A DNA stretch of 64,000 nt from assembly GCA_963711035.1 (NCBI GenBank), contig CAVQCN010000001.1, positions 930,001 to 994,000 of the forward strand, written 5' to 3'. The DNA is from WHTK01 sp963711035. Its GTDB lineage: Bacteria > Chloroflexota > Dehalococcoidia > DSTF01 > WHTK01. Positions 1-7,865 of the stretch are shown here, one piece after another. Both the position numbers and the translations under genes were made by a program. The notes beneath the pieces were generated by a model that worked only from the letters and a program-made list of their open reading frames with translations, was not told the DNA's origin and made no database searches. The first letter of the stretch is position 1, and each line of letters starts with the position of its first letter.

Positions 1-569
1 AGCACGTCGCCGGGTTCGACCGTGACGCTGAGAGCGCGCTCGGCGGCCTTCAGATCGTCGGGGTAGATGGCTTCACCGGGTTCGAGCCAGTCCTTGCCCA
101 GCACACGCGGCATATCGAGCAGCACGCCACGGCTGACGATGCCGTCCGTGCCGGACTCGATGGAGTTGGCCAGCGCGCCGGTGGAGGTGACCATCGTGGC
201 GCGGCGGTCGTTGTACATCCGGCCTTTGTAGAAGATGTGACACAGCGCGTCGAGATGGGTATGGGCTATGCCATGCGACGCGATGGCGAAGTAATCCAAC
301 GAGGCGGTGGCTTCTTCGGTGTCACCGGCGCGGAGCATGGCGTGGGTTACGGGGTTGGGATTCTCGATGCCGCCGGTCGTGTTGAGCGGGAGGGAGCAGT
401 TGACGCTCACGCCTTCCTTCACGAGTCCGGCCGCTCGTCGCCGCGTGTCGGGCGTGATCAGGTTGAGAGTACCTATCTGGTCATCGGCTCCCCACCTACC
501 CCAGTTGCTGACCTGGTGAAAGAGCTCGTCGAGCTCGTCGCGTGAAATGGGCCGGGCTGTGCTGGTCAA
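1..569 (-). CDS. Cyclase family protein (kynurenine formamidase-like), 3' end beyond window
   Basis: Reading the minus strand from a TTG at 569 gives an open frame that runs off the left edge. The protein has the metal-binding signature AHTHLDALCH typical of the cyclase/kynurenine formamidase superfamily (PF04199) and, near the edge, the VEPGDV segment that usually follows. TTG is chosen because AGGGAG lies six bases upstream and no in-frame ATG is near. Members hydrolyse amide or ester bonds of diverse small substrates, so the substrate cannot be named. It is divergent from the DUF3500 gene across a 165-nt gap holding a possible TTGACA (633-638, minus strand). Confidence 0.8.
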   Translation of the reverse strand, partial: MTSTARPISRDELDELFHQVSNWGRWGADDQIGTLNLITPDTRRRAAGLVKEGVSVNCSLPLNTTGGIENPNPVTHAMLRAGDTEEATASLDYFAIASHGIAHTHLDALCHIFYKGRMYNDRRATMVTSTGALANSIESGTDGIVSRGVLLDMPRVLGKDWLEPGEAIYPDDLKAAERALSVTVEPGDV

Positions 570-734
570 AAGCTTCTCCCTCGAAACTGCGTTTGCGTTG
601 AGCGCCGCGATCGTGTCCCTGGGGACAGGAGCTGTCAATTCTTCGTCCGCGGATCGGAGCGCTCAGACGCTGGTTGCCCCTCTCTGGTAAAGTCCTGCCC
701 GTACTCGGCGCGTATGACGAGGAGGAGAGACGAG

Positions 735-1907
735 ATGCAATCGACCGGCCTCGGTGAACGATGGACACCCCGTGCGTTTCCCAATCTGGCTGCTCCCGGA
801 CAGCTCTATCCCGACGAGCGCTACACGGAGCGCTTCGCCAGGGTGCGCGAAGACATCGCGGCCGGCTTAACAGGCGTTACGACGGATGGTCACGCCATCG
901 AGAGGCTCTTTCCCATCGAAGCGACCGGCGTTTCCACCCAGCCGCTGCGCGATGCGGCGAACGCGTTCCTCGCCTCGTTGACTCCCGGTGAGCGGCAACG
1001 GGCCGTCTTCCCGATCGATGGAGACGAGTGGCGGTTGTGGCATGGCCTGTTCACGCGGCTCCTGCGCCACGGTCTGCTGCTGGCGGACATGAGCGCCGGC
1101 CAGAAGGAGAAGGCACTTGCCTTGTTGCGGGCGACGCTCAGCGCCCGAGGCTACGCGGCGACGGAGGGCATCCGCCGCACGAATCAGCTCGCTGGAGAGG
1201 TGAGCGGCCGGTTCATGGACCTGGGCGAGGGGCTCTACTGGTTCTCGATCTTCGGAACGCCCTCGCCGGACCAGCCCTGGGGCTGGCAGATAGATGGGCA
1301 CCACATCAACGTCAGTTGCTTCGTGCTCGGGGACCAGATTGTCATGACGCCGGCCTTCCTCGGCGCCGAGCCGACGACGGTCAACACGGGCAAGTACGCA
1401 GGCACAGTGCTCTTCCGGGACGAGGTCGTCGACGCGCTAGCGCTGCTGGCGTCGCTTTCGGAGCAGCAGCGGCGTGTCGCAATCCAGGCGACCGAGTTCA
1501 ATGAAGACGTGCTGACCGGGGCGTTTCGTGACGACTTCGAGCAGCGCTACGAGGGGCTGACCCTCGTGGACTGCTCGGCTGACCAACGAGGGCTGGCGCT
1601 TCGCCTGATCGGCGATTACGTCGGCTACATGCGCCCCGGCCACGCGGAGGTTCGGCTCGCGGAAGTGACGCGACATCTCGACGAGACGCACTTCGCCTGG
1701 TACGGCGGCTACGAAGGCGAGGAGCCGTTCTATTACCGGATCCACAGTCCGGTGATTCTCATCGAGTTCAGCCACATGCGGGGTATCGCCATGACTGGCG
1801 ACGTGCCGTCGCGCAACCACGTCCACACGATCGTGCGCACGCCCAACGGCAACGACTACGGCAAGGACCTGTTACGGCAGCACGTCGAGCAGCACCACCG
1901 TCATTAG
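735..1907 (+). CDS. DUF3500 domain-containing protein
   Basis: About 390 residues. The central stretch has the DUF3500 (PF12006) hallmarks: an F-G-T-P segment, PWGWQIDGHH, then FVLGDQIVMTP and a G-x-E-P. The molecular function of this family is unknown to me. I place the start at 735 rather than an in-frame ATG at 714 because a strong AGGAGGAGA lies just upstream of 735. The 3' end overlaps the convergent Rieske gene by four bases, with no terminator visible between them. No signal peptide is evident, so a cytoplasmic location is likely. Confidence 0.8.
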   Translation: MQSTGLGERWTPRAFPNLAAPGQLYPDERYTERFARVREDIAAGLTGVTTDGHAIERLFPIEATGVSTQPLRDAANAFLASLTPGERQRAVFPIDGDEWRLWHGLFTRLLRHGLLLADMSAGQKEKALALLRATLSARGYAATEGIRRTNQLAGEVSGRFMDLGEGLYWFSIFGTPSPDQPWGWQIDGHHINVSCFVLGDQIVMTPAFLGAEPTTVNTGKYAGTVLFRDEVVDALALLASLSEQQRRVAIQATEFNEDVLTGAFRDDFEQRYEGLTLVDCSADQRGLALRLIGDYVGYMRPGHAEVRLAEVTRHLDETHFAWYGGYEGEEPFYYRIHSPVILIEFSHMRGIAMTGDVPSRNHVHTIVRTPNGNDYGKDLLRQHVEQHHRH

Positions 1908-3238
1908 TCGGGGCGTCCGCGCTCTGATGGCGGCGTTAGAGCATCGGCGGCGACGGGCCCCACTCGCCCCAGGAGGTCGTCGCTGTAGGTCTTGAGTACG
2001 CCTTCGAGGTTGTCGATCGGTGTGACGGTGTCGAGGGAGCGCAGGCGGTACACGGAGCCGTGATAGGCGGCGTACGGATCGATGCCCTCCTGCACCTGCA
2101 GCGCCATCTGCATCAGCATCTTGCGCGCGAAAATCACGGCCACGTCCGAGGTGCCGAGATGCTCGCGAGAGCGGTCGTAGCGTGGCCCCATGCTCTGGGT
2201 GACCGCCAGGTCCTGCTCCGTAATCCCCGGGATGCCCGAATAGTTGACCGTGCGCTGCATCTCGCGGTCGATCTGCCACTGGTTTTCGCGGTTGAGGACT
2301 GGCCGTAAGGTGCCCGGGATCAGTCGCGGCACCGTGCCGCGGCCTTCCTTTGGGATGGCCAGCTCCTCCTCGGTGAGAGGGCGCTCGGCATGGAAGTGGT
2401 AGCCCAGGACCAGCGTGTGCTCGTCATCGATCGGGACGTAGCAGTGGCCGATGCGCGGGTATTGTGGTGCCGGGATCAGGCTGTAGGAAGGCAGCAGCAT
2501 CTGCGTGACGCGCCAGTAATAGAGGCCGTCCGCGTCCCGGCGACCGCCGTAGGCAAAGCCGTAGTCGGTCTGCTTCACTTCGAGCTTCGGCGTCAGGTCC
2601 TGGACGCCGGCGGAGCGTAGCCGGCCGGGGCTGCCGGCCGTATCTCCCGCGCCAGCCTTGCCCGGCGTGGCGAAGCGGCGGTGCAGGAACGGCACGTGCG
2701 CCGTATCGATGTCGCCTTCGAGGGCCTGGGCGTAGTTCACGTCGTGCACCCAGCGGCGCAGGTAGCGCTGGTCGTCGGGTACGAGGCACCATTCGAGCTC
2801 CGGCAGCTCCGGTTTGAGTTCGGGCGGGCCCATGTAGACCCAGATCATGCCGCCCCACTCGCGGCCGGGGTACGCCGTTGCCTTGATGCGGTCCTTGAAG
2901 TTGTACTCCGCCGGCTCCGAGGGCATGTCGACGCAGTTGCCTTCGACGTCGAACTTCCAGCCGTGGTAGACGCAGCGCAGGCCGCACTCCTCGTTGCGGC
3001 CCAGGAAGAGGCTGGCGCCGCGGTGGGGGCAGTTCTCCTCGAGGAAGGCAATTTTGCCGTCCGTGTCGCGAAACGCTACCAGGTTCTCGCCCAGCAGCCG
3101 GATTGGTACCGGCGCGCCGTCCGGCTCCGAAAGCTCTTCCTTGTGCAGCGCGGGAAGCCAGAAGCGGCGGAACAGGTTGCCCATTGGCGTGCCGGGGCCG
3201 ACGCGGGTCAGGAGCTCGTTTTCTTCTTTAGTCAGCAT
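1904..3238 (-). CDS. Rieske [2Fe-2S] aromatic ring-hydroxylating oxygenase, alpha subunit-like
   Basis: 444 residues, the usual length for phthalate-dioxygenase-type oxygenase components. The N-terminal Rieske domain has C70-P-H72 and C89-V-Y-H92, the four ligands of the [2Fe-2S] cluster. The catalytic domain carries the mononuclear-iron motif with H181 and H186 after an acidic E-G-D-x-D segment. Such enzymes hydroxylate or O-demethylate aromatic substrates using electrons from a separate reductase; no reductase gene is adjacent. It is the last gene of the minus-strand run that starts at 7606, 28 nt after the alcohol dehydrogenase. The substrate cannot be inferred from the sequence. Confidence 0.88.
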   Translation of the reverse strand: MLTKEENELLTRVGPGTPMGNLFRRFWLPALHKEELSEPDGAPVPIRLLGENLVAFRDTDGKIAFLEENCPHRGASLFLGRNEECGLRCVYHGWKFDVEGNCVDMPSEPAEYNFKDRIKATAYPGREWGGMIWVYMGPPELKPELPELEWCLVPDDQRYLRRWVHDVNYAQALEGDIDTAHVPFLHRRFATPGKAGAGDTAGSPGRLRSAGVQDLTPKLEVKQTDYGFAYGGRRDADGLYYWRVTQMLLPSYSLIPAPQYPRIGHCYVPIDDEHTLVLGYHFHAERPLTEEELAIPKEGRGTVPRLIPGTLRPVLNRENQWQIDREMQRTVNYSGIPGITEQDLAVTQSMGPRYDRSREHLGTSDVAVIFARKMLMQMALQVQEGIDPYAAYHGSVYRLRSLDTVTPIDNLEGVLKTYSDDLLGRVGPVAADALTPPSERGRPD

Positions 3239-3266
3239 CGTCTGTCCCCCTTATTCCGATCGTTGG

Positions 3267-4374
3267 CTACGCCTGCGCATCGCCGACGGTCGGCAGGATC
3301 GTCACGAACGTAATCGCCGGGTCGATGAGGCCGGCCGCAGCGTCGATGGCCTCGGCGGCACGGTCCAGCGTGTACGGCGGCGCCGTCAGCTCCGCGATTG
3401 GGAAGTCGCCCGACGCGATCATCTGAATGGCGCGTTCGACGGACTGGTAGGAGTGGCCGTTGGCCGACTTGATGGTCAGTTCGCGCCGGCCGAAGGCGCC
3501 CACATCGATCGTCTCCTTGCCCGCGTCGGACACGACGATGGTCGCGACCTTCGCAGCGGCGGCAAGCCCGTCCATCGTCGATGTCGTGCCGGCGCCGGAG
3601 CAGTTGATCACGACGTCGGCGCCCTCGCCACCGGTGATCCGGCGCACGCGGGCAACCATGTCCTCGGCCTCGACATCGATCGTGTAATCGGCGCCGATCT
3701 GCCGCGCGACCTGCAGCCGCGATGCGTCCTTGCTCAGCCCCGTCATGATGACGCAGGCTGCGCCCGGCTGCTTTCGCCGCGATCGCCGCTGCGAGGCCGT
3801 GCTCGCTCGGTCCCTGGATGAGCACTGTGTCGCCGAGGCCGACGCCGCCGTAGCCGCAGGCGAGCTCGACGCCGTTGCCCATGGGGATGAACGCGGTCGC
3901 GAGCGTTGCGGGCACGTTGGCCGGCACCTTATGGATCACCGCGTTGGGATGGATGTAGACGTACTCGGCGTAGCCGCCCCAGAGCGACGGCCACACCGAC
4001 AGCGGCGTCGAGCCGTACCAGAGGCGTCCCTCGGCGCCGGGCTCGGTGCGAGGACAGTAGCGGAACAGCTCCGAGCGGCACCACTTGCAGGCGCCGCACG
4101 GCACGTACTCCTCGATGGCGATGCGATCGCCTTCCCTGACGCCCCATCGCTCCGACGCCGTCTTGCCGATCCTGGCAACGATTCCGACGTTTTCGTGGCC
4201 CATGATCTTCGGGTTGTCCGAGGTGCGATTGCGGATGCGCGCGTCGCTGCCGCAGACGCCGCAGGCCTCGATGCGCAGCAGGCCACCGTCGTCCGGCAGC
4301 GACGGGATGTCGATCTCGCGCAGCTCGAACTGGTTCGGGCCGGTGAGGACTGCTGCCTTCGCGGTCTCAGGCAT
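3267..4374 (-). pseudogene. Zinc-dependent alcohol dehydrogenase (MDR family), single-base frameshift
   Basis: A medium-chain zinc alcohol dehydrogenase split over two frames. The N-terminal part (from 4374) has catalytic ligands C38 and H60-E61 and the four-cysteine structural zinc lobe C93, C96, C99, C107. The C-terminal part resumes in another frame with A-A-C-V-I-M-T-G, a Rossmann strand, and continues to the stop at 3267. Removing one base from the CCC run at 3763-3765 (plus strand) joins them as A-G-A-A. Without the correction the first frame reads on to 3232 as unrelated sequence. The start overlaps the stop of the upstream monooxygenase gene by 8 nt, suggesting translational coupling. 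It could be a real pseudogene or a base-calling error. Confidence 0.85.
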
Positions 4375-5536
4375 CGCTCTTGGCCTTCGGCTGCGCCAGG
4401 TCCTTCATGGCCGCCAGGCCAAAGTTGACGGCGGCGGGCTCCCAGTAGTGGACGAAATGAGACGCAGCGGCATTCATATCGCGCCAGTAGCGCTGGAATG
4501 GCCCCGTCTCGTACACGGCGCTGCCGCCGCTCGCCTCGAAGAGGCTGTTGACCGCCTGCTGGCACTGGTGCACCGCGTAGGCCGCGTCGCGCACCTGCCG
4601 CGCCCAGGCGAGGTCGCTGTCTGCCTCGCTCGGATCGGCGGCCAGACGAGTGGCGGACTGCATCACGAGCGCGTAGGCGGCGTCGATGTCCGCGCCCGCC
4701 TTCGCCATGCGCACGAAGCCCGGCGTCTCCGTCGCCAGCTGCTCCGGCTGTCCCGTGAAGCGGTCGGCCAGGCGCTCTTCGAAGCACTGGTACGCGCCGC
4801 GTGCGATGCCGAGCGGCGCGCCGTGCAGCGACAGGTTGAAAAGGCGGGCGCGCGACGGGTCCATCGGCATGGTGCGGTGTTCCGGGATGAAGACGGCAGG
4901 CTTGAGGACGATGGATTTACTGCCGGTGCCGCGCAGGCCGATCGTGTGCCAGTCGTCGTCGATCTCGAAGTCGTCGCGGTGTAGCAGGAAGTAGCGCATC
5001 TCGCGCGAACCGTCCGGTTGCTCGACGCTGCCTCGCACGATCACCCAGGTCGCGTGATCGACGCCGCTGCAGAATCGGCCGCGGCCATCGCGCCACTCGT
5101 AGCCGCCGTCGACGCGTACGACGCTGCCGCCGAGCCGGAACAGCGAGGCTACCAGCGTGCGGCCGTTGCCAAAGACCTCTTGCTGCGCCTTCTCCGGCAG
5201 GCTGCCCACGAGGTAGTCGTGGCCCAGCAGGACGCCGTAGACCCAGCCCGTCGAGCCGCACGCGGCTGCGACCTCTGCCGTGACCGCGATCCAGCTCTCG
5301 AAGCCCAGCTCCGAACCGCCCCAGCGCCGCGGCACGGCGAGGCCGAAGAGACCGCTCTCGACGAGCTCCGCGATGCTCTCGGCGGGCACGTGGCGCTGCG
5401 ATTCGGTCTGCTCGGCCCGCGCCTGGAAGCGCGGCGCCAACTCGCGAGCGCGCTGCAGCGCTTCGTCATGTGTGAGGACGGATGTGGTGTGCGTCGACGT
5501 CGACGTCGACCGCTTCGGCGGAAGCGCGGAGGTCAT
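4367..5536 (-). CDS. Acyl-CoA dehydrogenase-fold flavin monooxygenase (HsaA-like)
   Basis: 389 residues with the acyl-CoA dehydrogenase fold. The N-terminal helical segment contains G-L-F-G-L-A-V-P-R-R-W-G-G, followed by a substrate-pocket region and a C-terminal helical bundle ending N-F-G-L-A. This pattern is closer to the two-component group D monooxygenases (HsaA, DszC-like) than to true acyl-CoA dehydrogenases; the usual catalytic glutamate segment is not evident. Such oxygenases need reduced flavin from a partner, and a flavin reductase gene lies at 15286, outside this run. It sits between the BNR-repeat gene (34 nt upstream) and the dehydrogenase (8-nt overlap), consistent with one catabolic transcript. 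Confidence 0.75.
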   Translation of the reverse strand: MTSALPPKRSTSTSTHTTSVLTHDEALQRARELAPRFQARAEQTESQRHVPAESIAELVESGLFGLAVPRRWGGSELGFESWIAVTAEVAAACGSTGWVYGVLLGHDYLVGSLPEKAQQEVFGNGRTLVASLFRLGGSVVRVDGGYEWRDGRGRFCSGVDHATWVIVRGSVEQPDGSREMRYFLLHRDDFEIDDDWHTIGLRGTGSKSIVLKPAVFIPEHRTMPMDPSRARLFNLSLHGAPLGIARGAYQCFEERLADRFTGQPEQLATETPGFVRMAKAGADIDAAYALVMQSATRLAADPSEADSDLAWARQVRDAAYAVHQCQQAVNSLFEASGGSAVYETGPFQRYWRDMNAAASHFVHYWEPAAVNFGLAAMKDLAQPKAKSDA

Positions 5537-5570
5537 CGCGCGTGCTCTTGCGGTACGGAGGGCATCGCCG

Positions 5571-6710
5571 TCAGGGTGCGGCCGCCCTTGCCGTCGCCTC
5601 GACGAGCTGGCGCTCCTCGGCGCTGAGGAAGCGGCGATAGTGCCCGGCCTTCGACACCGCGGCGAGGCCGCTCGCGATGAGCAGCCAGGCGCTGCCTCTG
5701 CTCTCGCTGGCGTAGATCTCGCCTGTCGCGGTCGCCGCGTACAGGGCCATGTCTCCGGGCCACTCGTGCAGGCTCATCGCCTCGATGTTGCCGCGCATAG
5801 GGGTGGGCAGGCCGTCGCGCATCTCCTCCCAGGTGTCACCGCCGTCGCGGCTGCGCATGACCGAGGCGTTGGAGATGCCACCCTCCCAGGTCGCCGGGCT
5901 GCCGCCGCCTCCACCTATATAAATAGTGCGGTCGTCCTCCGGGTCGATGAACAGCGCGTCTGGGTAGCCGACCGGGGTGTCGGAGGACGTCAGGTGGTCC
6001 CAGGTCTGGCCGGCGTTGCGGCTGCGGTACACGCCGACGCCGGTGTTCATGAAGATGACGTCCGGGTCGGAAGGGCTGAAGGCGATGCGGTGGATGTCCT
6101 TGTACTGATGGTCGTCGGGCGATGCGTAGCTCTCGATCTCGGTCCAGCTCTGGCCGGCATCGGTGCTCCGCAGTAGGGCGCCCTGCTCGATGCTCGCGTA
6201 CATCGTCGCCGGGTCGCGGGGGTCGAAGGTCAGGTTCTTCAGGTGGGCGATGTGCGGCGGCGGCGGGAACGTCCACATCTCCGTGCCCGGCACGCGATGC
6301 AGCGCGGGGAGCTCCTGCCAGCTCCGGCCGAGGTCGGTGCTGCGGTACAGCGCCGCCGGTTCCGTCCCGGCGTAGAGCACGACGCCCCCCGGCGTCTCCT
6401 GCGCCGCGAGGCTGTAGACGTGCTGGTTCGTCAAGCCGTCGGTGCGCTCTTCCCACGTTGCGCCGTTGTCGGCGCTGACATGCAGCCCGCCACCGAAGTG
6501 GGCGCCGGCAAACAGGAGACCGGAAGACGCTTCGTACAGGAGTGCCCCGATGTGCTTGCCTTCGAGCCAGCGTCCTGCGACCTGCCATCGGCTCGCCGGC
6601 GAGAATCGCTCCAGGCGATAGACGCCCTTCACGCTGCCGACGAACATCGTCGTCGCGGGCGTATCCGAGTGTGACTGTGACCTGCCATTGGGTGAGAGGC
6701 ATACGACCAT
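5571..6710 (-). CDS. BNR/Asp-box repeat (sialidase-fold, YVTN-like) protein
   Basis: 379 residues made of repeated Asp-box motifs of the form S-x-D-x-G-x-T-W: S-A-D-N-G-A-T-W, S-T-D-L-G-R-S-W, S-T-D-A-G-Q-S-W, S-R-N-A-G-Q-T-W, S-R-D-G-G-D-T-W. This predicts a beta-propeller of about six blades. The ATG at 6710 is chosen because AAGGAGGT sits five bases upstream; an internal ATG at 6647 also fits where the propeller begins. There is no clear signal peptide and no sialidase arginine-triad evidence, so I do not call it a sialidase. It lies 23 nt after the amidohydrolase gene in the same run, where its role is unclear. Confidence 0.8.
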   Translation of the reverse strand: MVVCLSPNGRSQSHSDTPATTMFVGSVKGVYRLERFSPASRWQVAGRWLEGKHIGALLYEASSGLLFAGAHFGGGLHVSADNGATWEERTDGLTNQHVYSLAAQETPGGVVLYAGTEPAALYRSTDLGRSWQELPALHRVPGTEMWTFPPPPHIAHLKNLTFDPRDPATMYASIEQGALLRSTDAGQSWTEIESYASPDDHQYKDIHRIAFSPSDPDVIFMNTGVGVYRSRNAGQTWDHLTSSDTPVGYPDALFIDPEDDRTIYIGGGGGSPATWEGGISNASVMRSRDGGDTWEEMRDGLPTPMRGNIEAMSLHEWPGDMALYAATATGEIYASESRGSAWLLIASGLAAVSKAGHYRRFLSAEERQLVEATARAAAP

Positions 6711-6733
6711 GGCCTACCTCCTTTTCGAGCCGA

Positions 6734-7606
6734 TCAGGCCCGAACTTCGTCGAGGCGAGGATACACGCTGCGAGCGGTCCCCGACAGTATCGCGTCGCGC
6801 TCGGCGGCTGAGAATGCGGTCAGCACGGCCTGCATTCGCTGCACCATTTCGCCGTAATCTCCAGGCGTGTTGGGCGCGTCTGAACCCCACATGATTCGGC
6901 CGGCCCCGAAGCTGTCGACGAGGATGCGCAGCGCGACGGCCGGGTCGACGCTGGCGGCGTGCAGGCGCTCCAGGTTGACGGTCGCGAACTTGATCACGAG
7001 GTTGAGGTGCGCCATTTCGAGCACGGGATCGAGGCCGTAATGCGGCGGGCCGTCGGCCCACGGCGGGTTGGCCGCGTGGTCGAGCACCACCTTCACGGTC
7101 GGGAAGCGCTCCATCATCGCCCGCGTCCGTCGCACGCCCTCGCGGTACGCCGGCGGCAGGAAGTGGACGCACAGCGGCACCTCAAGCTCGGCGGCGCGCT
7201 GCCAGATGGCGGGACATTCCACCCACTCCGGTGTTGCGTCCGGCGCCGGCATGGCGATGCGCAGCCCGGCGGCGTCTCGCTTCTGCGTCCAGTACGTCGC
7301 CTGATCTGCCGCATCGGGAGCCACCGGGCTGATGGCGCAGACCGGGACGAAGCGCTCCGGCCAGCGCTGCGCCGTATCGACGACGTAGCTATTGTCGTAG
7401 CCGTGCACGCTGGCGTACTGAACGAGGACAGCTTTGCCGATCCCGGCCGCGTCCATCGAGGCGATGAGCTTCTCGGCCGTCTGATGCCGCTCGGGCAGCC
7501 AGGCCGGCAGCTGCCCAAAGCGCGGCGAGAACGGGTAACGCTGCGCATCGTCCGCGATGACGTGCGCGTGCCCGTCGACCAGGACCGGCTGCGTGTTCGT
7601 CTGCAC
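6734..7606 (-). CDS. Amidohydrolase family 2 (TIM-barrel metal-dependent hydrolase)
   Basis: 290 residues opening with the V-D-G-H-A-H-V metal-binding motif of amidohydrolase family 2 (PF04909). Later come C-V-H-F-L-P, V-V-L-D-H-A-A-N-P-P, and near the end W-G-S-D-A-P, which supplies the conserved metal-ligand or catalytic aspartate. Relatives hydrolyse lactones or decarboxylate aromatic acids (2-pyrone-4,6-dicarboxylate lactonase, ACMSD). The gene uses a GTG start at 7606 and is the first gene of the minus-strand run through the BNR protein, monooxygenase, alcohol dehydrogenase and Rieske oxygenase, which supports a catabolic role. The exact substrate is not deducible. Confidence 0.85.
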   Translation of the reverse strand: MQTNTQPVLVDGHAHVIADDAQRYPFSPRFGQLPAWLPERHQTAEKLIASMDAAGIGKAVLVQYASVHGYDNSYVVDTAQRWPERFVPVCAISPVAPDAADQATYWTQKRDAAGLRIAMPAPDATPEWVECPAIWQRAAELEVPLCVHFLPPAYREGVRRTRAMMERFPTVKVVLDHAANPPWADGPPHYGLDPVLEMAHLNLVIKFATVNLERLHAASVDPAVALRILVDSFGAGRIMWGSDAPNTPGDYGEMVQRMQAVLTAFSAAERDAILSGTARSVYPRLDEVRA

Positions 7607-7735
7607 GGCGGGGAGTCTAGGTGCGGTTTCGAGGGCGTGTCAAACCAGGCCGTTCCACGGCCGGCCGTCCTCTCCACGAAACATCTGCCTGGAATCCATG
7701 GAATCCCCTACTCGCGTCAGCAGTCGTTTGGGACA

Positions 7736-7741
7736 TATAAT
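7736..7741 (+). promoter_or_regulatory. -10 element TATAAT of adhesin gene A
   Basis: TATAAT preceded by TTTGGGACA. The same context (TTTTGGACG then TATACT) precedes adhesin gene B at 10631, and both are followed by GTGTCT. The distance to the start ATG is 130 nt here and 128 nt for gene B. No good -35 is visible at the standard spacing. Confidence 0.55.
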
Positions 7742-7747
7742 GGCGTG

Positions 7748-7865
7748 TCTTGCGGGGGCTGTAGGCGTATTGCGCCTCGCGGCCGTCGCAACGGCACACA
7801 TGGGGAACGAACGTCTGGCGCGTCACGCACTCGGCCGCCTGGCACAACCAGGCATGGAGGGCCCT
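7748..7865 (+). promoter_or_regulatory. Conserved 5' leader of adhesin gene A
   Basis: The roughly 120-nt leader resembles the leader of gene B (10643-10758). Shared blocks include GGCTGT near the 5' end, CATGGGG in the middle, a CCGG-CGCC segment, an AA-CCA segment and GGAGG just before the start codon. It is more conserved than the following N-terminal coding region. This could be shared ancestry only or a regulatory leader. Confidence 0.4.

Noticed and set aside
5571..6710. True sialidase
   Set aside because: Asp-box repeats are present, but the arginine triad, FRIP-type motif and signal peptide are not.
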